Positions 40,301 to 55,290 of a stretch of DNA of 64,000 bases are shown here, piece by piece (positions within the stretch are counted from its first letter, which is position 1; the number at the start of each line of letters is the position of its first letter). Under the pieces are notes generated by a model. That model was given only the letters and a program-made list of their open reading frames with translations. It was not told where the DNA came from and ran no database searches. The translations under genes and the position numbers were made by a program. The DNA lies in contig JAOVVO010000034.1 of assembly GCA_028564675.1 (NCBI GenBank), forward strand, positions 124,001 through 188,000, in the 5' to 3' direction. This DNA is from Onchocerca lupi (lineage: Eukaryota > Nematoda > Chromadorea > Rhabditida > Onchocercidae).

Positions 40301-43300
40301 TCAACGATTCTTCAATTCACGTTTTATACGTTTTGTTGCCCGTCCGCAACAACATCCAATGAAGAACAGTATTAAGACAAAGGCACCAAACCACGTAAGT
40401 AATGAATTTCTTTGTGGATGATTTACTACAATGTTAACCATTTCGGCAAGTGATTCCGGCAATGCCATTTGTTGTTCCTATAATATCATTTAGGTCAACA
40501 GTTCAAAATCAATTAGCAGAAGAAGAAGAAATTCAGCTTTTAGTGCTGCAAATATTTTGCTAGCAATTAGTTCTGCGGAAATGAAGACATACTTTGGTAG
40601 CATATAAATTTAAAAACATGTCATTACAAGACTAATTTCAAACAACTTTTGATAGTACGATTGGCAACTTTTATCAATCTACGAATTTCATTAAACAAAC
40701 CTTATAAGCTTTATTCCACAAATTATTTCGTTCCGTAAGTTTGTCTTTGCAGATTGATGAAAGTTTCACGTTTTCACTCTTTAACGAATCCAGTAAACAT
40801 ATAATTACTGTAAATATATAAAACGCTGTTCAAATACAGCAATGAGTTGAAGGAGAAAAATGAAAAAAGAAATCCGCAAAATCATTAATGCACTAATGAA
40901 TCCTTAATCGAAAATATATTCAATGCAAGAATCCAAAGTGTGCTACTTACATCGACTTTGCCCTGGTGGCACACTGTAGCAAAATCGCTGAATGTCATTG
41001 GCACAAGCTTCATGCAACACTGGATCGAGATGGATATCAACTAATGATTCTTGCAAGCGTCTAGCAATCTGCAGTTTTCCATGGATTAGATTTAAACGGA
41101 TTTATCACGAAATGATACTTCAAACGGAACTCTAGTTTGTCTAAAAAAACTCCAGCAAATTGATTTAGTGACAAATATAACTCATATAATAAAAGCGAAA
41201 AACCTGTCGTGCACAATCGGCATCTCCAATAACATTAACCCTAAAATCAGTTTTGAGACACTCCAAAACTGAATCAAACGTTCCACCACGTTTTATGACC
41301 TCATTAGAGCAATGCTTTGAAATAACATTTTTGCAAGCATTGTACAGCTGTGGATCTAATCGAACATCAAATTCGCTTTCCAAAATAATATTTGCTATCT
41401 AAAACCAATTCAAGAATGCTCATTTGTGCAAAATATTTGAAAATTCGAAAATTTCAAAAAAAACTCAGAAGTGTTGAAAAAAAATTACAATTGAAAATTT
41501 GTTACTAATTGTAAGTAGTCTATTTGTCTACTTCTGCAAGCCAATTTTCAATGCAGAAATAAATTTTTCGACCATTACTACATTAGTTAATCCTCAGTTA
41601 TAATCGTTTTAAACGTGATATGCTTATTCTGACATGAATGATTCGCAAAAAAAAAAAAAAAAAGCTAACGCAGAGATCGATTATCCCAAAAATTTCAAAC
41701 AAGACAGGAAATATTTTCTGCAGTAACATCAAAGACAAATTCCTCGGGACACGCAGATCGAATAAAAACAAAATAGTCCGATAGTGAATTTTTTTCAAGG
41801 ATAAGTTCGTAGAAAAAAAAAGACCTCATTTTTGCACTTAGCATTTAGACGTATTGATTTTAGCGGATCAGCGTATTGCGAACGTAAACACATAATGAAA
41901 ACCCCCTCCAATGTTTTCTTCGCATATTGTGGATCGTTTATTTTCTTGTAATCATCAGGACAACTAGAAAGTAGGCTATGTATGACAAGGAAGACAAGAA
42001 ATGACAGAAACTAAAATGAAATCGAATCATTGTTTAAAATTAAATGAAATTTTATAATAGCCTGATCAATTCACGAACAAGATGGCATCAATAAGCTGAA
42101 TAAGCAAACAAGAAAGTTGAAGGGTAAGTAGAACTTGGAATCAAAAACTTGATCAATAAAGGAAACTTACTACTGTTCGGCCTCTTCTCTACAAGCTTCC
42201 AGAAGACCAATATTCAAACGCACATCTTTAGCCTGCTCTCGCATCCTTTCCAACACAATCTAAAATACAACTATCGATATGGAAGTGCCAGATTACATTT
42301 CTAACTAAAAAAGTCAAAAAAGCAATAGCTTGTAAAATAAAAAAGTTTCTTATGTTTCTTTGAATTCTGATGTTTTATCTTTTGTTTTTTATGTTAGTTT
42401 TTTTACTACAGTTTTTTTGTGCTTTGATGGAGGAAGATGCTAAGAAAATCATTGTTCTTTGAGAACTCTGTCTTAGATTGGTTTTTGTTTTTTGGCTATT
42501 GGTAGTGGTTTGCATTATTTGTCTTACATCCATATGATTAGTCGTTCCTTTCTTAAAAGGTTGTTTTTTATGCAAGTTCATGTAAGTATAAGAATGGATT
42601 ATTTGATTTTTTAAGTAATAATTTCTATTAATTTTGGTCAGAGTGGTTATTCTTTCATGTCTGTTCTTTATTGATGCGGTTTGTTATCTCTCTCTTTCTG
42701 AAGTATTTTATATCTCCTTTTTATTGTGACTTTTACGGTTTTTTTTTTGTTTTTTCTATTTTTTTAACTTTTTGTTATTGTTATTGGATAACCATTAACT
42801 TTTTGGCATTTTGATGACAGAGAACGTAAGATTTTCATATTCTTCAAACATTCCAGCACCCTATCACCTTTTTCTGCATAACAGTATTTGTCTATATCAG
42901 TGCGACAGTGATGCTGAAAAGATTTTTTAATTTAAATGAAATGGAAAATTTTAGGAAAGTGTGGTATAAATGATTAAAATTAAATTAAAGTAATAATACA
43001 GTTTTTAAAAATAAATTTATAATATATTTCGCAATAATCAATTCCAAATGATATAAATGTGACCTGAAGCTCATCATCAAATTGATTATCCACTGCTTCG
43101 ATTTTCTCCCGAGTGAAAACAACTGCTTTACACTCTAAGCCTGTAAAGGATGCTTCGTAACAATCAGAAATAGTAACAATAAAATTTTAAATACTAAGAA
43201 GGTGTTTTGATTTTTCACATCTTTGCTGATGAATCAATGTCTGAGAATCACATTTTTCAATTATGCATTGTCATTCAGTGACAAAAGAAGTTTACCAGTT

Positions 43301-46300
43301 ACTGCGAAATCCAGAAAAAACTTCCCATCACCTCAGAAAAAACAGAGAAACTGATAAATACATAAAATGCAAAACTTCAAATTAAATTATTCGTCATCAA
43401 ACAGAAGTACATAAGAATGACTTCACTCATAGTAAATATTACGAGAAAGCCTTACCTAGTTCATCATATTTTAAACGTAGACATTCAACTACATCTTCAA
43501 AATATTTTTCTTGTCGGCAACCTAATCGATCCAATTCTTGACTACATTTCTTCATCAACGTGGGATCAGCATCCAACATATGCGATTTGTCGTCGAACTA
43601 AAAGCAAATCAAGAATCAGTACTACTTTCAAGATATGAAGAGAAAATGGATCATGCAAACATCCACTTGCCATGTCTCTTAATGATAGAAAAAAAAATCA
43701 GCAAGTAACATAGAACAAAGACAGTCGCAAAAATGAAAACAAGCTTATCAAAAGCTTATTCCAGTGATTACATAACAAAAATGGCTTTTTCATAACTTAC
43801 ACTAAAGTGTGACATATCCTTAATTACACTAAAATCTGAAAATTGAATTGTGACTAAAAAACCGATTCATGAGATTAAGAAAAGATGAATTATCCGAGAA
43901 ATTGAACAATATAAACTTTTTAAAAATACATATAAGTCCATCTAGTCAGTATTTTCGTTTCATTGTTGAAAGACTGTACAGATCTAGTAAGTAATATAGT
44001 CTAACACAAATTTTTTGCCCTCTAAACATTTAAATTCAATTATCTTTGAAAAGAAGGATTACTGGAGGTGAAACTCCTTTTTAAATAAAATTAAATTAAA
44101 AAACTTCAACAAGTATATGCATCATTGTTCATTTCCTGAACTATTCAAAAATACGAAGCATGGAACAACAAATATTATCCGAATCTCACTTCCCATTAAC
44201 AAGCCTTTAAAACCTAATAAAGCTAAAAGCACATCGAAAAAATTGTAATCGATGTAAAAAAGAAAAGTAAAGCAAAAAAACTCACATTCACCTGTTCTTG
44301 ATGAAGATATGCAGCCTTCAAATATTTTTTACAGTCTTTTTCCAAGTCATCTGGTGTTCCAAGCACTTTGTGTTCAAACATGACTGTAGACAAACAACGA
44401 ATTATTTCAGCCCTAAAAAGTTTAACGAAAATGAAGCAATCAACATGCAAATAATGATTCTAATCTTTATACACAACCTCTACATAGTATTTCTTTATCA
44501 GCATCATATCGTTCGGCAAAGAATAATATTATTTATGGATGTAAATGTGATTTCAAATTTCAATACACTGCGATGTTCATTACAAAGCAATGGAAAATCT
44601 TTCTGTATCTATAGCAACAGATATATTCCTCAATATAAATGACTAACGAAAAAAAAAGAAAAAACGAAAACCATAAGTAAAAAAAATATATAATATTTCA
44701 CCATAAAGCATAGATTTTTATATAAAAACTCCAAATTTTAAACTTTATTTCTATTTAACTTTGAACTTTAACTGCAAAGGAGAAACTTCAAACTATTTGA
44801 AATGCAGATTCAAAACGTGTACAAGAAATTGAGAAAAATTAGAATTTTTATGTAGTATCTGAAAACGTTTATTACAATTAAACGAGTTAATGAAAAAGAA
44901 AGAATTACTTGTCAGTGCTGACTTCTGTGCAATATTTTTTAATATCGTTAGAACAATATTGTGCAAAACGTTCATCGAATTTGAAATCGCGCAAAGTAAT
45001 AAGTTCAAAATGATTAACATATGAACGACATTTGGAAGTCATTTCTGGCCGACCTTTGTTATCCAGTAAACATTGCAACACATCGCCATGATCAATCTCT
45101 TCATTAATGTATTGCTGAAATATGAAATCATTTCAGTAAGGATAAATATTCTCAATATAATGAATTCACTGAAAAATATTGAATTTGAATGTAATGAGAC
45201 TCATTCCTGGTAGATTAAATAAACACCTTTTTTTTTAAAAATATTACTCAATTACTTCATTACTCCGCATCCGCATCTGAATACCTAGTCTTGTTAGGCT
45301 TCATTATGTATAGAACTCGGCATCACAAGATTTTTAGTTCCGATGACGAGTAACGGAAATAACAGCGAAAAAAACTTGATAATCTTTCTTTATCCGGAAA
45401 ATGAAACCTGGCAATATTTCGAGATGACAGGTCTGCAAGATTTTGTAAGTGCTTGATTCAAAGCAGTATCTTTAGCCATCATTTTTGTGTAATCGCTAAC
45501 GGCAGCAGAACATTCGCTGTATTTTTTTTTGAATTTATCTTGTTGGAAATATTCTTGCAAACACCTCATTTCCTGAAGGAAAGAATGGGATGTTACTTCG
45601 CAGATCTGATTCCTTCTGCAAGTTTGCAATCTAGAATCGGTCATAACCCTAGAAAACAAAATTGCTCAATTATTGATTATTAGATAATTCAAAGTCAAAA
45701 ACAGATAGCATCACACTACTAATTTTATAATACTGGCCCTGAAACTGTTCCATCCAATAAAACTGTTGATTAGATTGTCGATGATAACAAATAATATCCA
45801 GCGATTTTCAACAACTGCTATTTGTTATATATCTTTGCAATGCTTTCGTTATCAGTAGTTTATACTTTAAATAGCTATAAGATTCATTTAATAAATTCTG
45901 GTAGATCTAGTTTCTCACTCTTATCTTCAAACTGCAAGATTCCTTTCAAAAAAAAAAGATTTTTAAAATGCATACTTGCATAGGTTTCACATCAGTGGAA
46001 CAGTACTCTGATAGAGCTTCCCGACAAGAAGATTCGATATCTGGCATTAAATTTACACGAGCCGCACGAGTACGTAATGCATGACGCACACTTGCGGCAC
46101 ATTCAGGCTTGAGCTGTAATGAAAAAAAGTTTACATCTAAAAGTAATAAGAAAGTGGTTGAAAGCTTTATATAAGCTTTCATATAAGACATGTCTAATAA
46201 AGTGCTGAAGCAAAGGAAAATTTGAGAAGAATTACCGGATTCTGATCGTTGTAGGCCGCACGATAAAGACATGCAAGTACCATTGGACCAGGATCCGGTC

Positions 46301-49300
46301 CTTGCTGCTGATTCAGTTGCTGATGCCAGTTAGCATTGGCCGAACATCTAAAAAAGATTCGAAAAATTAGAGCCTAAAAACTAAATCTAGAAGTGACAGC
46401 CGTAGACTTTTCGCCCTGTAATAATTATCGAAAAATGAATAAGGAATTGAAATTCTATTTCAAAAGTATACATTATAAACACTAAATGTTACTTGGAAAC
46501 AGCGTCTTCATGACATGCTGAATAAAGTTGTGGATCAAGTGTCCAGTCACGAGAGATAAAGTACTGCACTTCCAACAACCGTTGCTCACATTCCTTTGGC
46601 ATGTCAAAATCCATATGCTTCATCAAACAGCTCAAAGTGTTCGCCTCTGATTGAGCATCCATTGCACATGGACCTGATATAACAATTAAATAACGCACAA
46701 ACACATAATAGCTATACTAAAACAAACACTCTATTTCCTTATATTTACTTAACAAAATCGAATATATATACATATATTCGATACAACAACTGTTTTAATC
46801 CGAAATTTTACAGTAAATAAAAAATTTCTACATTGCTAATGTTCTCATTATTGCTTGCAAAATTCCAATAGATGGATAGTCAGAAGCAACAACAATGTTA
46901 AAATTTTTAAATCATTGTAAAATTTTGATAATTGTGATTTCGAAAAGTATTTCTTGTCACCATTTTTTACGTTTGCTAAAGAATGATGTTTTTTTGTAAC
47001 GACTTGGTAATATATCCAGCATAGAATTTTTCGTGAAAATGTGTTAACATATTAACAGATGCAGACTGATAATGGTAAGCTTACCATCAATCAGGGTTTT
47101 GCAGCTGGCATACAAAACTTCATCTACTTTGTAATTCGAACCGACATCGGCGACCTATCAATCATAAATTAGATCGAGATATAAATTATTGCGGATCAAC
47201 AAATAAACTGGTGTCAATAATTAAAACAAAGGTTATAAGGCATTCATTTGACTATGTGTCAAAATTAAGAGTATATAAAGAAGAAATAACAATAACCTTC
47301 ATGACAGTTTGTAAAGCTTGTATACATTGTGGACCAAGTTTCTGATTTTCATTACGCTCTTGTGCATGGCCCAATAGGCAATGCAGAGTTCGACCTTCCG
47401 CCTCAATATCACCTTTCGGACTGCAGAACAAATCGATTTCCTGTATAAATGAACAAATCATATAATGTGAAAACTTCCAGAGACTACAGTTATTGTTGAG
47501 AAATGAATCTAGTAACTTTAGAGGATATGGCAGACTGATGAAGTTTTGAAATGAAAATGTTCTCAAAGTAAAAAAAAAAAAAAGAAAAAACTTCATAACT
47601 TACCCTACCACAGGTAAGAACAACTTCCGGACTTAATCGAAATTCGCTCATCATCATTTTACGATGCGAAATCACTTCATGTTGACATTTTTCGGATATT
47701 TTACCCGGATTTGCATGTGCTGCATTCTCCAGACATAAAAGCACCCAGCTTAGATGAAAATTCGGAGAGCCAGAAAATAATGCCGACGGTGCACAACTAA
47801 ATTCTTTTAATTCTGTTGCACAACCATTGAGCAGTGGATGAGATAATCGATAGTTTTGTCCCATCATGTTAGCTCGTTCTGCCAAAAGCTTTGAGCACTA
47901 TAATAAAACATTTCTGCGAACAAATCAATCATGAACTGACTTGATTTAAAAGGTTTATGCCATGAATATTAAAAATACAACTTGTGAATCATAAAATATT
48001 TAACGGAATGGTGGAATGAATACATCTCCAATTATTTTTGGATATAAATTAAAAACAGTTGCTGAGCTTAACTACTATCATTAAAAAAATCTCTGATTAA
48101 TTACTGATTATTAAACCATGTTTTTTGTCTCCTCTTCTTGAAAAACAATCAAAGAAACACACTTCTGGCTCCATCATTGGATCTGTTCGATGAGTGAGCA
48201 AACATTCGAGTACTTTTCCCTGTCCTGATTGAACAGTTTTGCAAAATTTCTGGAAAAATTACTACCTCATAGAATGGCATTGAATAATGCAATAATGCTA
48301 AAGTAGATTGGTGAAACATAAAATGAAATAATTTATGTCACCTCTCGATCTTCCCGACATGCAAAATAAAGTGGTCTATCGAGGTGAAAATCTTCTGTTT
48401 GTAATTCAGCTATTCGCATGATTTCATGTTGACATGCTTCGTCAACAATTGGCGCTGCATTAGGATCCTTTTGTTGTGCTTGATACATTTTACTTATCAA
48501 GCATTCCAATGTATGTCCTGTAAATTATTAATTTAATATCATCATGAATATACAAAAACAGAGATGATCTCTACTTGAATACAAATTATTTTTCGATTAA
48601 ATTGAACAATATCATGGAAGGAAAGGCATACCTTGGGAATGTGGCACTCGAACTTTGGCATGAGCAGATGGTGGAGTTAATGTCCCACACTGAAGTCTTT
48701 GGATTGAATTTTTACATATTGCCACGAACGGACCAACAACACGAAAATCGGAGAATGCAAGTCTAGCAGAACGATCTAAAATGAAGAATATAATAGAAAT
48801 AAGCGATCGCAAATTTTGTCAAGATCGTATCAAAGCAATATGTTTCATTTTCATCTTTCATTCAAAATATATAGCGAAATATGAGAAATTAAGAACTTCT
48901 ACTGAAAACAGACTGAAGAATTTTTAAATTCTGAAAAAAAGAGCAGCAAAGCGATCCAAACGCAAAGTATTCAATATGAGTAATAAAAATCTGTAGAGCC
49001 TAAATAATTATGGAAACAAGAAAATTGACTTCATGTAAATTAGAAAAAAGAAAAATTTACCCAGAAATTGGAAACATCTCGACTCTTTCCGCAAATTTAA
49101 TATGAAATCAATGAAACATGAAAGTGCATGGCCGGGTTCTGTTTTTTCGGCACATTGAGCCATAGCTGGATTAGTCATCATTTCATCCTTACAAAAAAGT
49201 TTTGATGCTTGCCGAAAATGATCATCTTGGGTCAAATTAACCTGAAGTTTCAAATTTGATTTGTTAGGTTACAACAAAAATTTTATGACTGAAAAATACA

Positions 49301-50640
49301 TGCCAATGTCCAGCAGTGCTCGATAACGATTCTAGAATCTAGATGAAGATTAAACTTACTTTAAAATTCCAAACTAGATGTTCACATGGAGCAGTAAGAA
49401 GTTCCGTTTCGCTTAATTTAACGTCTTGAAGACATTCCAATACCGACATATCACTTTTGAGTTCCATTCCGGGACGAATGCAATATTTATGTATATCTTC
49501 CTTACATTCCTCATAATCCGTCAGATGTTTCGTATTCAGTTCCAGCTGATCACTAGATGGAATCACTGGCCTGTAAAATCAAAATTAAACAGGATTTTAT
49601 TAAATGATTTTACTAAATATATATGCACAAAACCTCGACTATGGAATTTACAACCGTATGATACCCGACTAAAATATTCTTTTCAAAATATAATAACACT
49701 TGACATAATTCATGCGAGGAGTCTTGCAGCAGAATCAGAAACCCTCATGTCAGTAGGATAGAAAGGAATTAAGGGTATCAGAGATGTCACGTATGCAAGA
49801 AATCTCTACTTCAAATATTACAACTTTGAGAACAAATGAAATTTCCGAAAAACAGCTGGAAAGAGAAACAGAAGAAAGCCGAAACATAAACGCACATTTG
49901 TTGTCGTAGTGGCTGGGCAGCACTTTGTTGGGATATTGGTGCTTGTGGTCGTATTTGCTGAGGTGCAAGCACTAAAAATACGAAAAAATTAGGGAAGAAA
50001 TCAAACTGAGAAGTTATATGGTTAATCTTATATAGAAATGACATACTTTGTTGATTAGATTGTGGATCAACTGGATTTTGTTGTATCTAAAACAAAGATA
50101 GATAAATTATGTGCTACAAAAATGCTACTGGAAAATAATTCTTTTTATAAAAAAATAATTTTTCAATGATTGCCTTTCGAAATTACTGAACAAGAAAACT
50201 GTTATGACTGAAAAAAAAAACTGGAAAAAAATCAATTATAATTTTTACTTAACAGAAAATTTAGCTATTTTGTAAAGTAATTTAGGATAAAAATGAATGA
50301 TAACCAGTCAAATTTTGCTTAAAGAGTCAACACTTTATCTTTCGAAGGTGCAGCCTCTCATATTGTGCAGAGAGCAATTCTTTTTATTTATACCATTCTA
50401 ATAAATCTCGATTTTTTCCGCCATTATTATTTTATTCCTTTTTGCTATCTTTACTTATTTCATTCTCACTCATCACTATACTCCACAGTTTGCTCCCGTA
50501 TGATTCATTTCTCAAAGATGCATTATTATACTTAACATCTCGAATTCTAAATCTGTTCCGCAACTAACCTGTGCACCAACATACGGATTCCTTTGGATGT
50601 ACAACAAAATGATGCCAAAAAATTGGACCAGTAAATTCAT
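40301..50640 (-). CDS. GLG1: Golgi apparatus protein 1 (GLG1/MG-160/ESL-1) homologue
   Basis: GLG1 is a Golgi type I membrane glycoprotein with about 16 cysteine-rich repeats; in vertebrates it binds FGF and E-selectin. About 26 exons were read (roughly 1,150 aa). ATG 50640 starts a signal peptide (MNLLVQFFGIILLYI...VGAQ, exon 50569-50640) and sits one base after a strong acceptor, suggesting trans-splicing. A Gln/Pro-rich spacer follows, then the repeats, each with the C-x3-C / VLxCL / C pattern, for example 'YEECKEDIHKYC' (49339-49566), 'VLECLLTHRTD' (about 48220), 'CREALSEYCSTD' (about 46010), 'DVLQCLLDNKGRPEMTSKC' (about 45060) and 'CKNVISKHCSNE' (about 41300). The last exon (40301-40477) encodes a membrane helix (SLLTWFGAFVLILFFIG), a CCC cluster and a basic tail ending KRELKNR. 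The whole family architecture is present. Confidence 0.95.
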
Positions 50641-53600
50641 CCTGAAATTGCAAAGGAAAAGAAAAATGAATTCTTGCTAATAAATGAGAAGATACGAATG
50701 AGTTTGTGTATAATAATCCAAAAATTCGTAATTATGGAAAAATTAGTTGAAGATATGCCGACTTGGCCATCATGCACCTCAAATTGCCGACTAAGTTTAT
50801 CGATTGCGAATAAATGAACGATTCATCTGAACTGCGCTAATGGAACGGCTTATGAGCAAAATACTACAGAAAAGGTTATCCGATAGGTTGAAGGAAATCT
50901 TCACATTTATTTTAATTTCAATAGTGGCAAGAAAAAAAAGACTACAGAGTTCTTATAATGATTATTCACGACCAGAAATCTTGTAAGCATCGAAATAGTA
51001 TTACTATTTCTTCCTACGAATTACCAGTTTTTCTATGATTCACCAATCTTTTGCAATAAATTCAGTTTTATCTCAAATCTTTGATAAATAAGATAGAATA
51101 CCAGCAGCAAAAGTTCCTTTATCTGCTTAATTATTTAAAAAGATTTTAATACTGTTGCAATACCAAAAAATGCAAATAACAAATTTGTTTGATAACTATA
51201 AAAAAAAAAACATACTAGTACGTCAATTACAACTAACGAGAAGCGAAATGAGGAAATCAACAATTGCAACCATAAAATAAAATATGATTGATTGCTAACT
51301 AAAGAATTAATCATTATGTTCTGAAACCAATCAACATCCGACTGCTTGCAACAATATGATGTACATCACAACAGTAAAACATCATTCACAAAAATATATG
51401 AGTGTTACACAAAATGAAAAACAAAATATTTAATCACTTCAGTCAATTAATTTGTGTAACTGAGCAATACAAGCCTATCTTGTTAAGGCCAAAGCTATAC
51501 TTTTTCAAATGCTCGTTACTAAAAATTTTATTTAGGTTTTGATGGCACAAACAATAAATAATCCCGGTTAGGATCTATTAATTTCCATAATAAATAGAAT
51601 TTAATTTTTCAAAATCTATTTATCATTTTAAAATTCCATCTCGCAGAAAAGATCATTGACATTATCTATCAATCTCTTTGAAAACTTTAGCAAAATCGCG
51701 AAGGTATCTAAATGAAAAATGTCGACCAAAATTTCGATAATTTTTTGGGAAATAAATTCACTGAAATCGATGTTATAAAGAAGGTATTGGTGATATTGAT
51801 GAAAAAACAGTGTTCCTTTCTACATGACACAGAAAATTATTTTTAAAAACCTGATTAATCAATATAATTGACGATGAGCATTTCTTTTCGACTCAGTTAA
51901 TTGGAAAAAATGAAAGAAAACGGAGAAAATTTTGTAGTACAACTCATTACAATTGGTGTAACAATTTTGTTATTATCAGTTTAGATTTAACATCATTTAA
52001 ACTTTCTTTGAGTTAGTTTCAGGTGTGCATTTTGGTTCTAAATCATTTATGAAGATTTTCATTTGTACAATATATATATAAGATAGAGCGTCAAGCAATA
52101 GTCATTATGTCGAAGATTCATGAAATTACTGTAAAATTATATATTTTACTCAAGCAGTGAAAATATAAATGACACATCAATACTATTAACTTTCATATTT
52201 GTGCTACTTTCGATCACTTTGCAATTACCGCTATTTTATGAGTATTTCAATATAAAAACAATCCGATATTGATGAAATGGCAATGTGAAGAAGTTGGAAA
52301 CAAAACATTTCGAATGGACAGCTGCGTGCCTGCTTGCACATTTTTTTATAACTTATGAAAGCACATTGGGAGCAATCAATAAGTTAATGTAAATGTAGCA
52401 TTATAAGCATGCAATTTCGAGATGTTTCTTCGAGAAAAGTAGGAAAGCAAAAGCATGAGAACTGAGTGCATCTTTAATTCAATAAATGCAAAATTGATAT
52501 TAACGATCGACATTCTATGTGATGAGCATATGAATGGAAATCACGTCATAGCGAATCGATTCCATCAGTAAAGCATATAAAAGAAATTGAAAACAACGGG
52601 GCATTTGTCGTTGATACAAATATTAATGGTTTACTTGTTTTCATAACAATGGAAATTTTGTAGACTGCTCCGCTACTGACATGGACACGAAAAAAAATAA
52701 ATGTAAAACAAGACACAGAATTCCAAACCTCGGTAGTTGGACCATCAATAACCTTGAAATCAAATATTTTTTATTGCATAATGTCTCAATTGATCGACCA
52801 GAATCCAATTCAGATGAAATGAACAATTTAACTCCTTTGAAACATTGTTTGAATCACTTTTCCCGTAAGTTCACATCCAAGTCCATCTCACTTAGTAGAT
52901 GAAACGAGATTTTATACATTATATCATAAAACTAATGGTATGAAAACTTAAGTAAGTTAATGAAGGGTATAAAGATCTAAAAATTATCACTGACTAGATT
53001 TTGAATCGACAGTTAAGCTTTACCAGTGAATCAATACTTAAAATTTGAAATATCTGTCCAAAGCAAGAACAAGCGAAACAATTATATTTTCGAGTGTATT
53101 TCTCTGTCCTCAAACACGGATGGTATACGAAATGATGCCATGAAATCAGAAAAAAACGTGCTTATGGTCGATCCATGCTAAATTTGACAGCATTTAAATA
53201 CAAGTTCTTCTCTCTCAATTAGTAGTTGATGATAAAATGAAGAAAGCGTTCATATTTGAACCATTCATAAAAATCAAATTAACTGGATTTTCCTGAAGAA
53301 AAAAAAAATTGCAAAAATTTTGCCGATTGATTCGTTCAAATGAATGATTAGATAATTGAAAGAAGATTCAAACTTTGGATAGATTAAATCAAACAATGTC
53401 AACAACATCGAAAATGTAAAAGCAACCAGGAATACGCGACAACGAAAACACCAATTTTTACAAACATTGCGATAAAAAAAAATGTCAATTCAGATACCTA
53501 TTTTCCCAGCACCAAATACACCAATCAAACCGGTTTTCGGAAATCTTAACTGACGTGTAGTTGAGGTTCGTGCAAGGTGACAATCTCACTATTACAGCCA

Positions 53601-53709
53601 TTTCTTTGATACTGTTAATCCACCAATCATCAATCTTAATACTCCGTTGTGTGTGATAAATTTCGGTGCCATCGGCCCAGTATCACTAGATATGATCATT
53701 AACTCTTCT

Positions 53710-53795
53710 CAATTTTGTCACCATAAATCCCAGTATCATCAATTCCAGTACCATAAATTAGAAATCATCAATTTTAGTACTATCAATTCTGTCTT
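53710..53795. repeat. Imperfect tandem repeat of about 30 nt
   Basis: About three diverged units begin 'caatt', run through 'ccagtaccataaat' or a variant, and mostly end 'atcat'. Related words (agtatcactag, gatcattaac) continue a little upstream. No coding or regulatory role is visible. Confidence 0.55.
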
Positions 53796-54789
53796 TCATT
53801 TGTTGAGCATTATTTCGACTTGACCGATGCTAATGATATTATTGTACTGTTAAGTTTTCTTTTTCATTCACTTATCATTTGTTTCGATTCCTCTAATCAA
53901 TTCGTTTCCGTTGTATGTGCTTCGATGTAGCAATGGTAAGTGAGGGAGATCTCCTTTTGTAAGGTTGACTCTCCGGTTGGCTATCCTGCCACTTCATAAA
54001 GAATGAAAACACGCTGGTGGAACACACCGATCAGAACAAAGGATTGAATGAATGAATTTTCATAGCGAAGCTGTTCACCTTATTGAGCAATGCGAAATAG
54101 TTTGCAACACGTTGGGAGAGTGTAAAGGAAGTTAATTTGTTTACAGCCTGTCAGCATAGACACAACATAATTTATGTCAAGTGTAGCATAAAGGTCGGAA
54201 GTTTGCTTATACCAACATATTTCTGCAATACAAAGATTTTTGACTAATTCCTCATATCTGTTTTCCGAAAAAGAAAAAAAAAGAAAATATTGCGGTTTTT
54301 TCGACACGTTTTTTTCTTGTAAATGTTATCGTGTTTCAGAGGAATATGAATGCAGATAGTTAATTGTCTCAGTAAATAATTAATCTGATGGTATGAGAGA
54401 TGTCGAGAAAGAGTAGACAGCAAGAAGTGACCAAAGTATATTGACAAAGAAAGCTCTTGCAGTGAATAAATGCATAAATAAGATTAATATAATGGGATAT
54501 TTCATTTATTTCTGATCTATCTATATGTTTGAAATTTTGTTTTGATGTGTTTCATATAATAAAGCAGTGTAGATCTGAATTATCAACTATTTCATATCTT
54601 TATTGATCAGTCCTTCCATAAATGAGCAATTGCAATTGCCGATAGGAGTTGAAGTTTCAATTTGAAAATTCGAGTCTGACGAATTAAAAAATTAATATTC
54701 AGAATTACTAGAATTCATGCATATATTGGAAAATCTATTGTGAAAATGTTGCAATATACATGCTGAATCGTTTGAGTTTAATGCAAAAT

Positions 54790-55040
54790 ATAATTTAAAA
54801 TAGCATGAATAAACTTTTATGCAAATAAAAGAATTCTGGTGCAAACATATCATAAATTGTTGGAAGTTCGAAATTATATGCATAAACTTTTATGCAGCCA
54901 AAGAATTATTCTTGTATAGACCTATCATGATATTCAGAAAATTATGATTAAAAAAATCATTTTCCATGAATGGAATTAAACTTTGGTTTCTTTTGTCATT
55001 AGTAATAAAAGGACATCACACTGGCTATAAATATATTTGA
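54790..55040. repeat. Array-associated flank, copy related to 56100-56285
   Basis: Shares with 56100-56285 the ordered words 'atcataaattgttg', 'gcat..ataaa', 'atcatga', 'tgaatggaattaaactt' and 'ggtttcttttgtca'. Because the second copy is the 3' flank of the intact secreted-protein gene, this copy is probably the 3' flank of an older, lost gene copy. It also contains short palindromes of the form gcataaa...tttatgc. Confidence 0.65.
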
Positions 55041-55079
55041 TTACAGCAAACAGATTAGTTAATACTTTGGCTCCGATCG

Positions 55080-55290
55080 TATAAGGCTTCCACCAAATGG
55101 CTCCGATTTATAAGGCCCTCCACCCTTTGATATTTTATTTCAGTATAGATATATTGATAAACCCGAAGGATACAGTGGGAGAGTTATTTGGAAAGTTGAA
55201 AATGATATATAGATTCATCACCTTGGATTCATTTAAATCCTCAGTATATGAGTTTAGGCATAATAGGCTGTGGAATCTCTGATTTAATCA
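55080..55290 (+). pseudogene. Degenerate upstream copy of the small secreted-protein gene
   Basis: After the duplicated flank, this stretch resembles 56310-56430, the decayed downstream copy: 'gatattttattt', then 'gat..tgggagag..att', then 'atatatagattca' against 'atatacagttca'. The translated remnant (IDILINPKDTVGELFGKLK) aligns only loosely with the intact protein, and the second cysteine region is not found. It is the weaker of the two remnants. Confidence 0.4.

Noticed and set aside
42375..42581. Minus-strand 68-codon Lys/Gln/Asn-rich ORF
   Set aside because: It lies in the GLG1 intron between exons at about 42797 and 42259, in T-rich sequence (A-rich on minus); it is low-complexity with no family match.
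53920..53995. tRNA-like stretch (gtagcaatggtaagtgagg...)
   Set aside because: It has no GGTTCGAATCC-like B box and no convincing acceptor or anticodon stems.
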